A DNA stretch of 64,000 bases from Maylandia zebra (GCF_041146795.1 NC_135173.1:55554365-55618364); one strand, 5' to 3'. Positions 22,228 to 33,715 are shown, counted from the first letter of the stretch. Notes: a model not told the origin generated them from the sequence alone. Program-made: numbers and translations.

Positions 22228-23272
22228 CTACAACAAAATTAAACAAGTTTTACTACATTTTTTAAAGCTTTCCAAAAAAAAACTAAACAACAAAACACCC
22301 AGAAGTTTTGTGTGACTTTGTGTAGGCCTGCTGACAGTTATTATGTACCAAATGCTTTATTGCTCTGTGCATAAAATGCCAGAGGGGTCTTTGTAACTTC
22401 CTAGAAGTCGGGGGGGGGGGGGGGGGTTTAAGCTTTAAGCTTCAGATGATTACAAATAAATCAGCATTTTTAAAGCATAAAAACAAAGAAAAAAAATGCC
22501 CTTCTGTAACATCGATTACACTGCACTCAGTGCCTTTGTTCTTTAGGAAAACATCTGACATTTGAGAACTTCACCCTGTGCTCTGGGAAGGTGGGATGGC
22601 TTCTTTTAGACACTAAAGTAGGTTAATACAAAAAAGCTATTCACTTAAGTGAAAATAATAATAATTATTATTACATCACATGTTAGCAGACAACAAAAGC
22701 AAGAAAAGGATTTGATTATCTAAACAAATCTTCATTAACTTTAACAATTTATCAACAAATCAGTTTTTAATTTTGGAGTAAATTGCGAATAGAATTAAAT
22801 AGATATCAGTTTATCGCAGTGCGCGTGTGTGTGTCAGCGTGTGGAGTTAAAAAACACAGACCACAGCATATTATCAGCTCCCTGCAAATGCGGGATTGTT
22901 TTTATCTGTTGTCATAGCAGATTTCAGCCCTGTGTTGCGACATATCCACAGATCTGCAGTGTAAGAACAGTCCTCTCTACAAAGGAACGCTAAAAAAAAT
23001 AAATAAATTTAAAAAAAGTCCATAAATACCTCGATGCTCACTGGTGCGGGTGTTAGAGGCTGTAAATATTCCGGGTGTAGCAAGTGTCCGGTGTGCGCCG
23101 TCAACATCTTGATAACTCGGATAGGAAGCCGCTTTGCCTGTCGAAGTGGGTCCAGAGGGGTCAACAAAGAGAGCGCAGCACCGGGACGGGACTTCTTAGG
23201 AACGCTGGTCTCACTGAGCTCGATCCGCGCGCTAACTCGATCAACAGCTGATCCTGAAGGGAGATATTTCAT
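20674..23272 (-). CDS. znf703: znf703, NET-family zinc-finger transcriptional repressor (complete, 2 exons)
   Basis: Exons 23272-23030 (243 nt) and 22227-20674 (1554 nt including TGA) flank an 802-bp GT-AG phase-0 intron and give 598 residues, close to the roughly 590 usual for the family. Visible features: DPLRQAKRLPIRVIKMLTAH and HPEYLQPL (exon 1); Sp motif SPLALLAQTC (87-96); FKPY (145-148), the kind of motif linked to Groucho binding; poly-Asn (about 252-258); a Cys-rich CRDPYC block (395-400); an atypical C2H2 finger with C474, C483, H496, H500; and a C-terminal ALGYQ. YHGSVVGGYASYPSQFVPGL matches ZNF703 rather than ZNF503. NET proteins act as nuclear corepressors in hindbrain, eye, limb and epithelial development. 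The ATG at 23272 is the first in frame after an upstream TAA. Intact. Confidence 0.97.
22228..23029 (-). other. znf703 intron
   Basis: 802-bp GT-AG intron in phase 0. It contains a G homopolymer on the + strand at about 22410-22427, a GTGTGTGT stretch near 22825 and AT-rich repeats. Confidence 0.9.
23030..23272 (-). CDS. znf703: znf703 exon 1 coding part
   Basis: 81 codons from ATG (23272) to GAG at 23030, followed by donor GTATTT. It holds the NET N-terminal block with RQAKRLPIRVIKMLTAHTGH and LLHPEYLQPL. Before the splice it reads APVSIE, whereas I recall SPIE in the mammalian protein, so one Pro codon appears absent. Confidence 0.95.
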
Positions 23273-23860
23273 TGGAGAGAGGGCGCAGGGGGTGGCCGTG
23301 GACGTGCGTTACTTTATTTAAAAAAAAACTTATAAAAAATAGTAATAATAAAATAAAGGATAAAAAATAATAATAAATAAAAATAATGATTCAAAATGGG
23401 TTTGGTAAATATAATCCAGCGGACATGAAACACAGACGGCCGTCCTTAAATGTCCCGAAGGACGGAGAAGCCTTTCAGCCCCAGTGCGCTACTTCATTTG
23501 GAGCATCCTCGTCCCAAACACGTCTCCTGTATTCCGACTTCAAACCCCACAAAATAAATAAATAAATAACAATAATAATAAAGTCCACAAAAAAGAGCAC
23601 GGTGTCCTTTTTGGCAAGGCGCAAACGAGAAAAGAGCCACTTGAGAATCCGAGTGCTCGGGAAACGTCCCACTGCGTGTCTCCGTGCAGGACTTCAGCAG
23701 CTCACTGATCACAACTGGCGGACTTCAAAGTGCAGCAGCCGCCGTCCGTCCGCTGGGTGGCCGCATCGGTAATAAGCGGGGCGGGGAGGACGTTCGTGAA
23801 GGCGGAGCCACCTCGGTCTGCAAGTGACGATCGTTACTCTTTTGACTTGTTTATATGATC
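23273..23860 (-). promoter_or_regulatory. znf703: znf703 5' UTR and GC-rich promoter
   Basis: Upstream of the ATG come AT-rich AATAAT repeats (about 23338-23390), then a CpG-rich stretch (about 23690-23830) with a consensus GC box GGGGCGGGG at about 23778-23786 on +. No TATA box in a convincing place; a CpG-type promoter is likely. Confidence 0.5.
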
Positions 23861-24073
23861 ATCCGTGGGGGGGAGTGGTGTCACAGGGTATATTTACTCA
23901 AATACTATACTGAAATATCATTTTCAAGTATGTGGGGGATATGGAAAGCCACGAGTGCCAAAAATGAATTAAACGAATAAGTTATGAAATATTTAATTAA
24001 ATGTGTCCCGAGTTTATTAAATTGGGAAATAAATAATTGATGATTAAATAATTATTCGTAGAATTATTTGATT

Positions 24074-25215
24074 AATTCATCATCATCATCATTTATTTAT
24101 ATAGCACTTTAAAAACACACCTGGTAGACCAAAGTGCTGTACAATACTAATATGCACATAGTAATAAAACCAGACATAGCAATAAAATTAAAAAATAAAA
24201 TAAAATATATAAATATCAGTTACCCACAGAGTTAAAAGCCAGGGAATAAAAAGAGGTTTTTAATAAAGACTTAAAAACTGGCACTGATGTAGCCTGTCTA
24301 ATATGGAGAGGAAAGTTATTCCAAAGCATCTGCGCTGCAACAGAGAACACTCGGTCTCCTCTAAGTTTCAGCCGTGACTTTGGCACCGAAAGCAGCAACT
24401 GCTCAGCTGACCGAAGGGAACGAGTGGGGACGTGGGGCTTCAACAAGTCAGACAAATAAACAGGTGCCAGACCATTTAGAGATTTAAAAACCAATAAAAG
24501 GACTTTATAAAAATCGTGCCGCAGCATTTTGCACTAATTGCAAGCGTGACAAAGTGCCCTGCCCAATTCCTATTAAAAGAGAATTGCAATAATCTAAGAT
24601 TTGTGATCAAACTCTTTAGTTGGAAAGTCAAAGCTGCAAGATCAACATCTGGAGTATGAGAAAAACAATTTGGGCCAAATACAATCGATCATTAAAATTT
24701 AAAAGGTTTTTTGCCATCCATGCTTTGACATCAGTAAGGCAGTCAAGCAGAGGTCGACTTGGGAGACTATCAGAATGACTAAAAGGTAAATAGAGCTGGC
24801 AGTCATCTGCAGATGGAATGGCACTTTATGTTTTCGGAAAATCGCGCCAAGAGGCAAAAGGTACAGTGAAAACAATAACGGCACAAGAACAGATCCCTGT
24901 GGCACACCCCACAGCAGAGGGGCCACAGAGGATGAAGACGACCCCAACTTAACACAAAAGGTCCTATTTAAGAGATAGGACTTTAACCACAAAAGTGCCG
25001 AACCAGAAATTCCCACACAGTGCTGTAAGCGGGAGATCAGCACTGTGTCAAATGCAGCGGTCATGTCCAACAAGACCAGCACTGTATATTTACCACGGTC
25101 TGTCACTATCAGGATGTCATTCATAACTTTTACGAGGGCTGTCTCCGTACTGTGAAATGGCTTAAAGCCGGACTGAAAGATTTCTGACAATTTAGAGTCA
25201 TTCAAGTAGTCCATC
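24074..25215 (-). mobile_element. L2/CR1-like LINE relic, 5'-truncated, with reverse transcriptase
   Basis: Minus-strand coding begins MDYLNDSKLSEIFQSGFKPF and contains RT motifs HSTETALVKVMNDI, VLVLLDMTAAFD and GVPQGSVLVPLLFSLYLLPL. The catalytic ADD is still encoded but lies out of frame after a small indel (about 24800-24815). The C-terminal part (24216-24527) has KSLNGLAPVYLSDLL, RSLRS and FSVAAQMLWNNFPL. The 3' end is TATATAAATAAATGATGATG, a short-repeat tail like that of L2-type elements. It is broken by frameshifts and lacks its 5' half. Confidence 0.85.
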
Positions 25216-25544
25216 GACTGATGGACTATAACTGATTAAGAACATGCAGTTAATTATTGAATGATGTGTTTATTTAATTCATTTTGGCACTCATGGTTTG
25301 TGCACAGCTAAATCTGAACTGGACCACAATACCAAAGGGTTCTGTTGACACCATGCTAATTATTATGGCTCTGAAGAATAACAGTTGTATAAATTTTTAT
25401 TAGATAAAATCATAGTTTTTAAAGATACATATACAAATGAGCAGAAAGTAGCTGTTTGTGAACAGATATATGCATATATAAACTGCTAGTCCATGGTTCC
25501 TATACAAACCCATGTGCATTAAACAATATGCCCATACAATTTAG
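25216..25544. other. intergenic, nothing recognised
   Basis: AT-rich sequence between two LINE relics. Confidence 0.5.
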
Positions 25545-25940
25545 TGACCGTTTTGTTGTTTTTGTTTATTAAAAACTTAGAGAACAGGATGTCTCAAATA
25601 CTAAATGATGGTGTGAGTTTGCAAAAACAGAAGTTTTTCCACAGTATTATAGGATGTTGCTTTGGCACTGCACAAGTACTCTATAAAGCATGGATTAAAC
25701 TGTTACCAGGAGATATATTTAAAAAAGTTCTGTGATATTATTACCCCCATTTGGGGTGGGGGTAATAATCTAAAGCAAAGAATAAAGTAAAACTTTTTAA
25801 AGCAAACACAACAGTGAAAACCTTTTGTGTTTGTGGAATCAAACTATGGAATAGTCTTTCAGCAGGTCTGCAGCAATATTCAAACATTTTACAGTTTAAA
25901 AAAGGATTTCAAGAAACAATTTATTTGTATTTAAATTTCC
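25545..25940 (+). mobile_element. LINE C-terminal relic (second family)
   Basis: Plus-strand frames give FKKVL near 25720-25735 and then, from about 25800, VKTFCVCGIKLWNSLSAGLQ followed by LQFKKGFQETIYLYL. The G.KLWNSL...FKK..K pattern is the usual C-terminal end of fish non-LTR ORF2 proteins. A frame break and TAA near 25735 separate the pieces. Orientation is opposite to the neighbouring LINE. Confidence 0.55.
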
Positions 25941-26179
25941 ATATTTAGTGTACATATGCATATACATTTTAAAGTGAAACGTGTCTACTTGTGTCCATTT
26001 GTAATGTGTCAGTTGTAGCAGAATTAACTTGTCATCTTACTTGCCTGTGATGGTCCCTTCATAGTTTTTGAAACTGCACACAACTTTCAAGCTCCCTCAC
26101 ACTCACCGTTCCACATGCTCAATTACATTACAATCCACTCTGATTAGTTAAGAAGAACCTGCCATAATATGGATCATTG

Positions 26180-26960
26180 TAGTGGCTGAATAGGCCTATT
26201 TGCTGTACACCAGCACAAACACACCAATAAGGCAAGAAATTCCACATATTAACTGTGAACAAGGCTCATCTGTTTATCAAGGACCATTCCAGGTGACAGC
26301 CTCATGAAGCTGCTTAAGATACAGCTGATAGCGTGCAAAGCTGTCATCAAGGCAAACTCTGAGGAATCTGAAATATGAAACGTGTTTTGTTTACACAGTT
26401 TCTCACACTGCAAAATTCCATGTGTGTGATTTGATGATGTGGATGTCTTCCACTATGTTCTACAGAAAATACATATGTAGAGTGAAGAAGAAAAATGTGG
26501 GCATTTGTTTATGCACAGATGGCCTTACATATGACTACAGAATAGTTGGGCATGCAGAGGAGTTCATGGCCTACTCAGTAACTGCAAGGTATCAGGTCCT
26601 GCGGCTGCAAGCTCAAATCTTCACCCTGGTTTTTGCCAAATATGGCAATGCATTGTGACCAAACATCTCCAAGTTGGTTTCATCAGTCCAAAGGACATTA
26701 ATCCTGAAATCCTGTGCTTTGTTCAGGTGAGACGTTTGCAAAGGTTTGCCATGTTGCCATGCTCTTTTCACAAACACAGAGGCCTTTCTCCTGGCAATCT
26801 TTCCAAACACGCCACACCTGTTCTGCCTTTTTCTAATTGCACGGTCATGAACTTTAACATTTAACATGCTAACTGAAGCCTGTAACTAGAGTCTAAGGTG
26901 TAGCTCTTGGAGGGGGAGGGGGTTTCTTGGACTTTTTTTGAGCCCTGCTGGTGAATTTGC
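26180..26960 (-). mobile_element. Tc1/mariner transposase relic
   Basis: The minus-strand ORF ending near 26613 reads LNVKVHDRAIRKRQNRCGVF, GKIARRKASVFVK, HLNKAQDFRINVLWTDETNL and EMFGHNALPYL, the Tc1 DNA-binding/DDE junction including the WTDE acidic block. Flanking stretches decay beyond reading. Same family as 60430-61320. Confidence 0.88.
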
Positions 26961-28072
26961 TGGAAGTCCCAATAAATTCACCCCATTTAATCAAATCTTG
27001 AGGCACAACATGATCCCAGAAAAAAATCAATTTAAATTCATTTAAATTTATGCATAATTACTTTGTTTTACGGTGTTTTCTTCTTTTCCCCTTCCATTAA
27101 TAATTTCATAACCTCAGATATTTCTGTTGGCCCATTGGCGAAGCTTAACCCAAAGGTCAGAAACCACTAACTGTAGGGGAAAAAAAGAACTCCCTCTAAA
27201 GCTGCTTCAATATTTAATTAATGATAATGTATTACTCACAGGGCTGACCTTCTGTTGGATGAATACGTTACTTCTGATGCTATAAGTTTGTTATATCCTG
27301 CATTTAAGACATTTATATGATGGAGGTTAAGTAACTGGATAAAGTATTCAAACCATTTACTTAAAGTAACAATGCAACACTCCAAAACACTCCATTAACA
27401 TTATTAACAGAATCCATAAAAAGAGTTAAAATAAAAATAAACCAAAAATGTCTTGTTGGAAAAACAACCAACCAAGAGGTTGGGCTATTTCAAGGAGTAG
27501 GTCAATAAATTTAAGCAGTTGTGAGATGATTAAATGGAAAGTAAAAATGAGCAAGATGAATTTCGATTAGATTTTAATACAGTGTTGACTTTTTCGCATA
27601 TACTGAACATTTGTAGAACTTTGTTGAAACAACATTTTCCTACAGGGTCACAATCTAAGGATTTCCAACCACGATTTTAATCTTACAAATTACATCTTCG
27701 AGTCTTACGATTTTATGGAAGAAACTGAAAACAGTACGGTAAACTAAATGTGTTTATTTTACTGTATACAGGAGTTTATAACTCTTTGACTTTGTTTTCC
27801 ATAAATGGCAAAAGAACTTCCAAAGTAATACTGTAAAAATATTTATTTTGGCAGACAAATTAATAATCTGCATCTTCAAATCAGATAATTATATGCTCTA
27901 AACCCCTGGACAGATGTTATCCTTCATTTTAAGCCAAAATTGCTTAATCTATGGTTTCCTACATCTCAATTTGCACAAACATAAAGGCTGAAATTGGTGG
28001 GCATTTTTCCAAAGTCGTGTCAACAATTAATGATTAAAAGAAAATATCTGATAATCGAACTTTTTTGAGGTC
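26961..28072. other. intergenic, nothing recognised
   Basis: AT-rich, no repeat family or coding pattern seen. Confidence 0.45.
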
Positions 28073-28489
28073 ATGGAAAAACAAGTTTGTTTAAGCAACG
28101 AAGTAGACGCTCTGTGGGGACCACAAAATCCCAACCATTGGATCATAAGCTTGTGTGCAACAAATATTTGGCATGTGGCGTTTCAGCGTTTAAATAAAAC
28201 CACACAATCACGAGCAAATTTGGAAGACAAAACTTTAGTCAAATGCCAATTCGAATCGTATCATTTCATGAAACAAGGATCAAAGGGAAGGACGAGAACT
28301 TTCACCGAACACAAGAAAATAGTCTGCTGTCAACTTCGCAGAGAGGGATACCATGAGTCTGCTGGGACGCGGTTCAGAAACCTCTTATTAAAACTAAAAA
28401 TGCTCTTTTGTGAGGGTAATGGTGCAGAGAACAAAGTGTGCAGACACATGAGTCATCTTTCAGTTGACGACAAGCAAAGCATTGCGTAA
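28073..28489 (+). other. 138-codon ORF of unknown nature
   Basis: Open from ATG to TAA, MEKQVCLSNEVDALWGPQNP at the N-terminus and a basic, Lys/Arg/Cys-rich remainder. It is longer than most chance ORFs in this AT-rich region and in a non-repetitive stretch. No domain recognised, no splice context, no upstream promoter. It could be chance, a relic or a conserved noncoding element. Confidence 0.15.
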
Positions 28490-28869
28490 AAGGACAAAAA
28501 CCAAAAGGGGGTTTGTGAGTCCAGATGCTTGTTTTTCATTGCCAGAGATCACCATGCCTCCATTATTGCCAACAGCATCATTCTAGAAAAAGGAAAAGGA
28601 AAAAAGAGCCCATATTTATGTCCTTATTTTTCTTGTCTTGTCACACTGGTGCACACAGTGTTCCTCAGCATTAAAGAAATCCATTAACTTTGGGTACACT
28701 GTAAATATAAACAAAATAAAAGTCATGGGTTGTGGGTACTGTATTTCTAAAAGTTAGTGCAAAATCCCCAATAACCGATGGTAATATTTTAACACTGATT
28801 CAATAATTTGCACATCGTTTAGCATATTAACATGCAGATATTTATGAACTACACTATTATGGTGGGGAT

Positions 28870-29029
28870 GCACGGCATCAATGCGTTAATGAGCTAACCG
28901 CGCTAATGCGTCGACACCGTGCAGCCCCATGCACGGGGCGAGCCGCGGTAACTCGTTAACGGAGATTTGCCACATTAATGCAGTTATAGCGTTAACGTCA
29001 CTTTAACAAGATTAACGCTGACAGCACTA
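28870..29029 (+). mobile_element. TAGTG-ended MITE, solo copy
   Basis: Shares CCCCATGCACGGGGC, CGTTAACGGAGATTTG and ATTAACGCTGACAGCACTA with the copies nested at 44610-44728 and 63552-63690, and ends at the same CACTA. Internal GTTAAC-rich palindromic pieces. The left boundary is approximate. Confidence 0.65.
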
Positions 29030-29114
29030 CAAAGCATGGATCCATCCTGCAGTGTATCAGAAGTTCAGGCTGGTGTTGCTGATGTAAGAATGTAGGTGTA
29101 TTTTTGTTGGATAT

Positions 29115-29455
29115 TTTCTTGGATAGCACGGTGGCACGGTGGTTAGCACTGTTGCCGCACAGCAAGAAGGTCCTGAGTTCTGTATGGAGTTTGCATGTTC
29201 TCCCCGTGTTTGCGTGGGAGCACTCCAGCTTCCTCCCACCGTCATGCAGTTTGTGGGGATAGGTTAATTGATTAATCTAAATTGCATGAATGCAGGAATA
29301 AATGTGAGTGCGAATGGTTGTCTGTCTCTGTGTGTTAGCGACAGACTGGCGACCTGTCCAGGGTGAACCCTCTCGCCCTATGACAGCTGGGATAGGCTCC
29401 AGTGCCCCCCGCGACCCTGAAAAGGACAAGCGAATGGATGGATGGATATCCTGGC
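29115..29455 (+). repeat. tRNA-related SINE-like repeat with (GGAT)n tail
   Basis: Contains the head GGCACGGTGGTTAGCACTGT, then GGAGTTTGCATGTTCTCCCC, GACTGGCGACCTGTCCAGGG, GACAGCTGGGATAGGCTCCA and the tail GGATGGATGGAT. This order is that of a very common fish dispersed repeat. The expected B-box region after GGTCCTGAGTTC is deleted here, so its Pol III promoter is probably dead. Confidence 0.8.
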
Positions 29456-30544
29456 ACACTGAGCATCATTTATAAACCACATTGCACTGGTGATTGTAAT
29501 TTGATCTCTAAATATGGAGATATGAAATGTTTATATCTGTATGGTGTCCAGAAAAACCGGATCATGTATGTGCTGTGCAGTAAATCTAATAGCGTGACCT
29601 ACTTCTTTTCTTTCTTTCTTTTTTTTGCATATCTCTGTCATTGCATACTGCATACAGTATGCTGTACAGGGTATTATTACAATAATAAAAGTAAACACAT
29701 GGAGCAAACATAATAGGCAGCTGAGAGAAGACCACATACTTAATGCTAACCCTTCTAAAGTGTACCTGTCTGTTTACAAGCTGCTTCACATTGAGTCATT
29801 CTTATTCCATTAAGACTTCAAATGTCACTTTACTTTGCATTTGCTTTTAACCTTTTGCTTCAACTTTTAGGTTTGCGTTTACTTTTGACGTGCAGAGTGA
29901 CACATCGTTTGTCTTCTGGCTTTTGCTCTGAGCAACTCTACACACACAAAAATCAATAAAGTATACAGAACGTGTCACAATGCAGTCTAATTTCTTTTAT
30001 TAATTTATGCCACTTTCACCAGTGAAGAAAAATGTGATAAAGACAAATCACCTCCATATTAATGGTTATATAAATCTGGAATGTTAATAACTTTATTGCA
30101 TTACCGCCTGCTGACTGACTTTGCAATGAGCTAATTTTGTTAACCTAATTATACAATGAATTGGTTAAAGTACTTAAAAATTATGGCTGACAAGAACTAT
30201 TAGCAGAAGCCCAAAATAGTCTGAATCTAAGGGGCTTTGATTCTCTGAATCCTTTGCAGCCTCAATTGAGTGCAAAATCATTCCTAATCCTTCATAACCT
30301 GTGGGCAAAAGGCTGCATAATGTGAATTAGCTGACGGATTTTTGTATATATCTCGCAGGGTCCTCCTTAATCTTCAAAAGCAATGGTTCCCATGTAAATA
30401 TAAAGAGAGGGTGATAAGTTTATTCTTGTGTTCCTTCTAGAAATGCTGTCAACTATGAATATTTCTTTTTTTTGGCATTCCTTCCAGCTCTTGCTAGTGA
30501 TCTAAAATCTGCTACAGAGCTGTGGGTTTTATTCTCCCAAAGGT
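29456..30544. other. intergenic, nothing recognised
   Basis: AT-rich unique-looking sequence. Confidence 0.45.
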
Positions 30545-30700
30545 CCACATGTGGAACTGTTGCAGAGAGCCACATCAGTAAGTTGAATTAAGTTCTTCTT
30601 AATATTAATTTTATATCTTTAAAAGTGTAATGGTGTGGTCCCCCACAACTGTCAAAGTTTCTCATGTGGCCCCTTGAGAAAATTAATTGCCTACCCCTGA
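30545..30700 (-). mobile_element. fragment of a hAT-type MITE
   Basis: The minus strand starts TCAGGGGTAGGCAATTAATT and continues AAGGGGCCACATGAGAAAC, a terminus I associate with fish hAT-like elements. The opposite end is not found. Confidence 0.4.
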
Positions 30701-31008
30701 ATCAGCAGATCCCTAAAAAAAGCAAATATTTGGTTAGAGTAGCTGGTACCTTGAACTCATGGATTAAACAGCAGCACAGCTACTCACAACCATCCATCAA
30801 TGTCACATTTGTGATAAGAAGTAGAGAATGGAAGCACCATCTCATCAGGAAACAAGGTCAGAGTCTGCACCACAGCAGGGAAACCAGAGGAGCAGTTTGA
30901 TGTATGTGTTGGTAAAACAGTCTAATGGTGGTAGGGAAGTACCAATAGGAGAAAAAAGTACACAAGTCATTACAAGAGACTGAGAAAACATTAAGACAGT
31001 CATAGGAT
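30701..31008. other. intergenic, nothing recognised
   Basis: No feature seen. Confidence 0.4.
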
Positions 31009-31330
31009 TGTGGTGCTATACAAATACAGGCCATTTAGGATAATTAAATTGAATTTTATTTATAAAATGCCAAATCACAGCAATAGGCACTTTATATTGT
31101 AAGGTTAAGACCCCACAATAATACGGAGAAAACTCCAACAATCGGATGACCCCCTATGCACAAGCACTTAGTGACAGCAGGAAAGAAGAACTCCCTTTGG
31201 ACAGGAAGAAACCTTCAGCCAGCCAGGCTCAAGGAGGGGCAGCGTGGCAAAGCGCTACATCCAGGTCAACACTTTCAGCTTTTTGGGATTTCCTTACCTG
31301 GATGATGGAGCGCGCGTCAGGTCATATTAA
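31009..31330 (+). repeat. dispersed fish repeat, copy 2, with a foreign tail piece at its left
   Basis: 31040-31330 matches copies at 17210-17420 and 62790-63010 (TATATTGTAAGGTTAAGACC, ACTCCAACAATCGGATGACC, AGGAAGAAACCTTCAGCC). Immediately left, 31009-31037 carries TACAAATACAGGCCATTTA, identical to the tail of the SINE at 1314-1625. Confidence 0.7.
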
Positions 31331-32540
31331 ATATAACCTTTAAACAACTAATAACAGGCAACATCTCAACCACATATCCAAGGCATCAAATGCTGCTGTT
31401 CTGTCAGGTGATGCTAGTGTTGCAGTGTCTTTAAATTTGGTGCCTTAGTGAACAGGACACAGCAAAATGGGGTGCTGTCAATTGACAGTCGCCTTTTAAA
31501 GAGTTATCAGATCCTTTGCAGAGTGATAAAGTCCAAATTTGCAGAAGTTTTTTTGCTTTTACTATCACTGGGTAGACTTAAAGAAAAAAAAAGCATTGTG
31601 GCTTGGGTTAAAATATACACATTAACATTATAAACCCATAGGAATACATTAAGTGTGGTTATGTTGTGTTTTGGTTCCTAGAATTTCGCCAGAACTACTA
31701 CTAAAATAATACTTATTATTACTTATTATATGTATATTTTAAAGTAATCACATCAAGCAGCATGGAGCAGGTGAGGGGCGCAGGAAGTCAGACAGAGGAA
31801 GACAGTACAGAATCTAGATCAACCTTCAAAATAAAAGACCCCAGGCAGACTAAACATTGTGGTTTCTGCATTGCGTTTAAAATGTGTTTTTCTTTAAAAC
31901 ATATTAAATGGAAAAAATCCAATATAAATAATCTTAAACTTATAATGGAATAAAATACATAAATATACCCGTGAGCCCTCCAACACAGTATATACAGTCT
32001 TGTATATCAATTCCAAGGTAGCAAAAGTGTGGATGTATTCATAATATAAGTTGGAGAATGTTTGTGGAGCGAGGAAAGACAAAAGGTAGGTGAGCAGAGA
32101 GGAAAAAATAGCCAAGGTCAAATACTAACAAAGAGGTCCCAGAAAACAATCAAGCTCTTCTCTTTAACCTTCCATGACTTTCCTTGAGGTTGATCATTAA
32201 CAAGCTGTGGCACAGCCAGCGATAACTACTTCCTGTTATTTAATTTAAAATGACTTTCCTCTTGTTCCCTTATCTCAAAATAATCAAAGGAGCAACACTT
32301 GGCAAAACAATGGAACTAAAATTGAAAGACAGACTAAAACAACTATTAAAGAGCCCCTCTACGACACCGTATCATAAACATTGTTTGCACTCTGCTAAAA
32401 GCCAAAGACTGATTGATAGTCTATTCTTTTTTGTCTTTGATGTGGTAACCCTGTGCAAACACAGCAGATATGACCTCATTATTATGGAGTTTTCATTCTA
32501 AATCAAGATTAAGTGAAATTGATTAAGAGAATTGCCTGCA
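31331..32540. other. intergenic, nothing recognised
   Basis: AT-rich; short ORFs without resemblance to known families. Confidence 0.45.
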
Positions 32541-32544
32541 TACA

Positions 32545-32725
32545 TGTATGTCTACTCTCATTGCAGATTACAATATTATAGACCATATAGCCCAAGGAGA
32601 CTCACGTGCCAGCCTGCCCATGACCACTACAAACATGTAATCCCACACCCACCTTAAACTCATCTGTCACTCCTATGGCACCTTCTCGCTGTCCTCATAC
32701 ACGTCCTGCACCGCCCTCACATAAA
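32545..32725 (-). mobile_element. RTE-like LINE reverse transcriptase relic
   Basis: The minus strand, with frameshifts, reads VRAVQDVYEDSEKV, then VVMGRLAREVSLG/ESPWA and NIVICNESR, matching the order of the fish RTE-type RT core (VQDMYE, MDRL..EV, SPW, DIVIC.ES). Several stops; only about 60 residues remain. Confidence 0.55.
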
Positions 32726-32812
32726 AAAAAAGCATGCAAAATTGCACCAAAAAAATCTGCGAAACAGTGAGACAGCGAAAGGTGAAAGGTGTTATAGCGA
32801 GGGACCACTGTA
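32726..32812. mobile_element. pogo/Tigger-like terminal inverted repeat, single end
   Basis: The minus strand starts CAGTGGTCCCTCGCTATAAC at about 32812-32793, a terminus typical of pogo-type elements. It abuts the RT relic directly and its partner end was not found. Confidence 0.45.
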
Positions 32813-33430
32813 TTTATCAATAATATTTATAAATAATATTTATTTATAGATTTATATATAATATATATAATTTATACTTCTCATAAGCATATGAATACTG
32901 TTCAGCAATGAAAATGAATTCACTGGGCAATTAACCAGATTTGTCATCTTAATGCTTAAATTTTATTAAAGACTGTTTTTCAAACTGTTTTAAAATGTCT
33001 TTCTTACACATTTAAAGCGAAGCAGCTCTTCTGTACACACCTAGATGAGCGTGCAGGAGACTCACACTCTCAGAAGCACAGATGCATTTTTCCTGTGGGT
33101 GGAACGATCCAGGGAGATGAGGCTGCCAGCGGATGCCAGCCTGCAATCAGATTTTGCTCTGCTGTTCACTGAAATCTGACATCAAAGATGTTTTTTCACA
33201 CCCCTCGAGATTTGGTGCTTTTTCCCTTTTTTTGGGAGGAGATCTTATTCCAAAAACTCTGAGCTGCCTGCTGGCGACGGTACTCTAAAATAAAAAGGTT
33301 GGAGTGCCTTTTAGGAAAGTGCATTTTAGGAAAGGCTAAATACAACAGGTTTAATTTAGTTATTCACTAAATTTATTCCAAAAGTGATTCCTTTAAAATA
33401 CTTTTTAAAAATTTGCAGTTATAGCCTTTT
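32813..33430. other. AT repeats then a unique island
   Basis: ATATTTATAAATAATATTT repeats at about 32815-32875, then a unique, GC-richer island at about 33015-33290 without repeat or coding hallmarks (candidate noncoding element, weak). Confidence 0.3.
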
Positions 33431-33439
33431 TCTGTTCTG

Positions 33440-33715
33440 TGCAGGGGTGTAATTTCCCAGGGGGTTAGGGGGTTATGACCCCCCCTAATAATCAGACCCA
33501 ACCAATATAATACCCCCCCCCCCCCCAATAAAACACTGAGTTATCTTGCATAAATAGGCTGTTGAATTTCTTTACTCATTTCAGGTATTACCAGAAAAAT
33601 AGTTGCGTGTTTAATTATCTGGGAATTTACCTTGATTTATTTATTTATTTAGACAGAGATCTTGACCCCCCCAATGTTCAGCACAAAGTTGCGCCCATGG
33701 TTCTGTGTATCTTTC
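33440..33715. mobile_element. putative MITE-like repeat with C/G-rich ends
   Basis: CAGGGGTGTAATTTCCCAGG at the left and GACCCCCCCAATGTTCAGCA...GCGCCCATGG at the right resemble ends of a fish repeat. A C homopolymer lies at about 33514-33527, and TTAGGGGGTTATGACCCCCCCTAA-like symmetry at 33463-33489. The family is uncertain. Confidence 0.35.

Noticed and set aside
23034..23321. 95-codon plus-strand ORF
   Set aside because: Antisense shadow of znf703 exon 1.
24216..25214. Possible functional reverse transcriptase
   Set aside because: The ADD triad is out of frame, the 5' half is missing and the C-terminal part is in another frame; a dead LINE.
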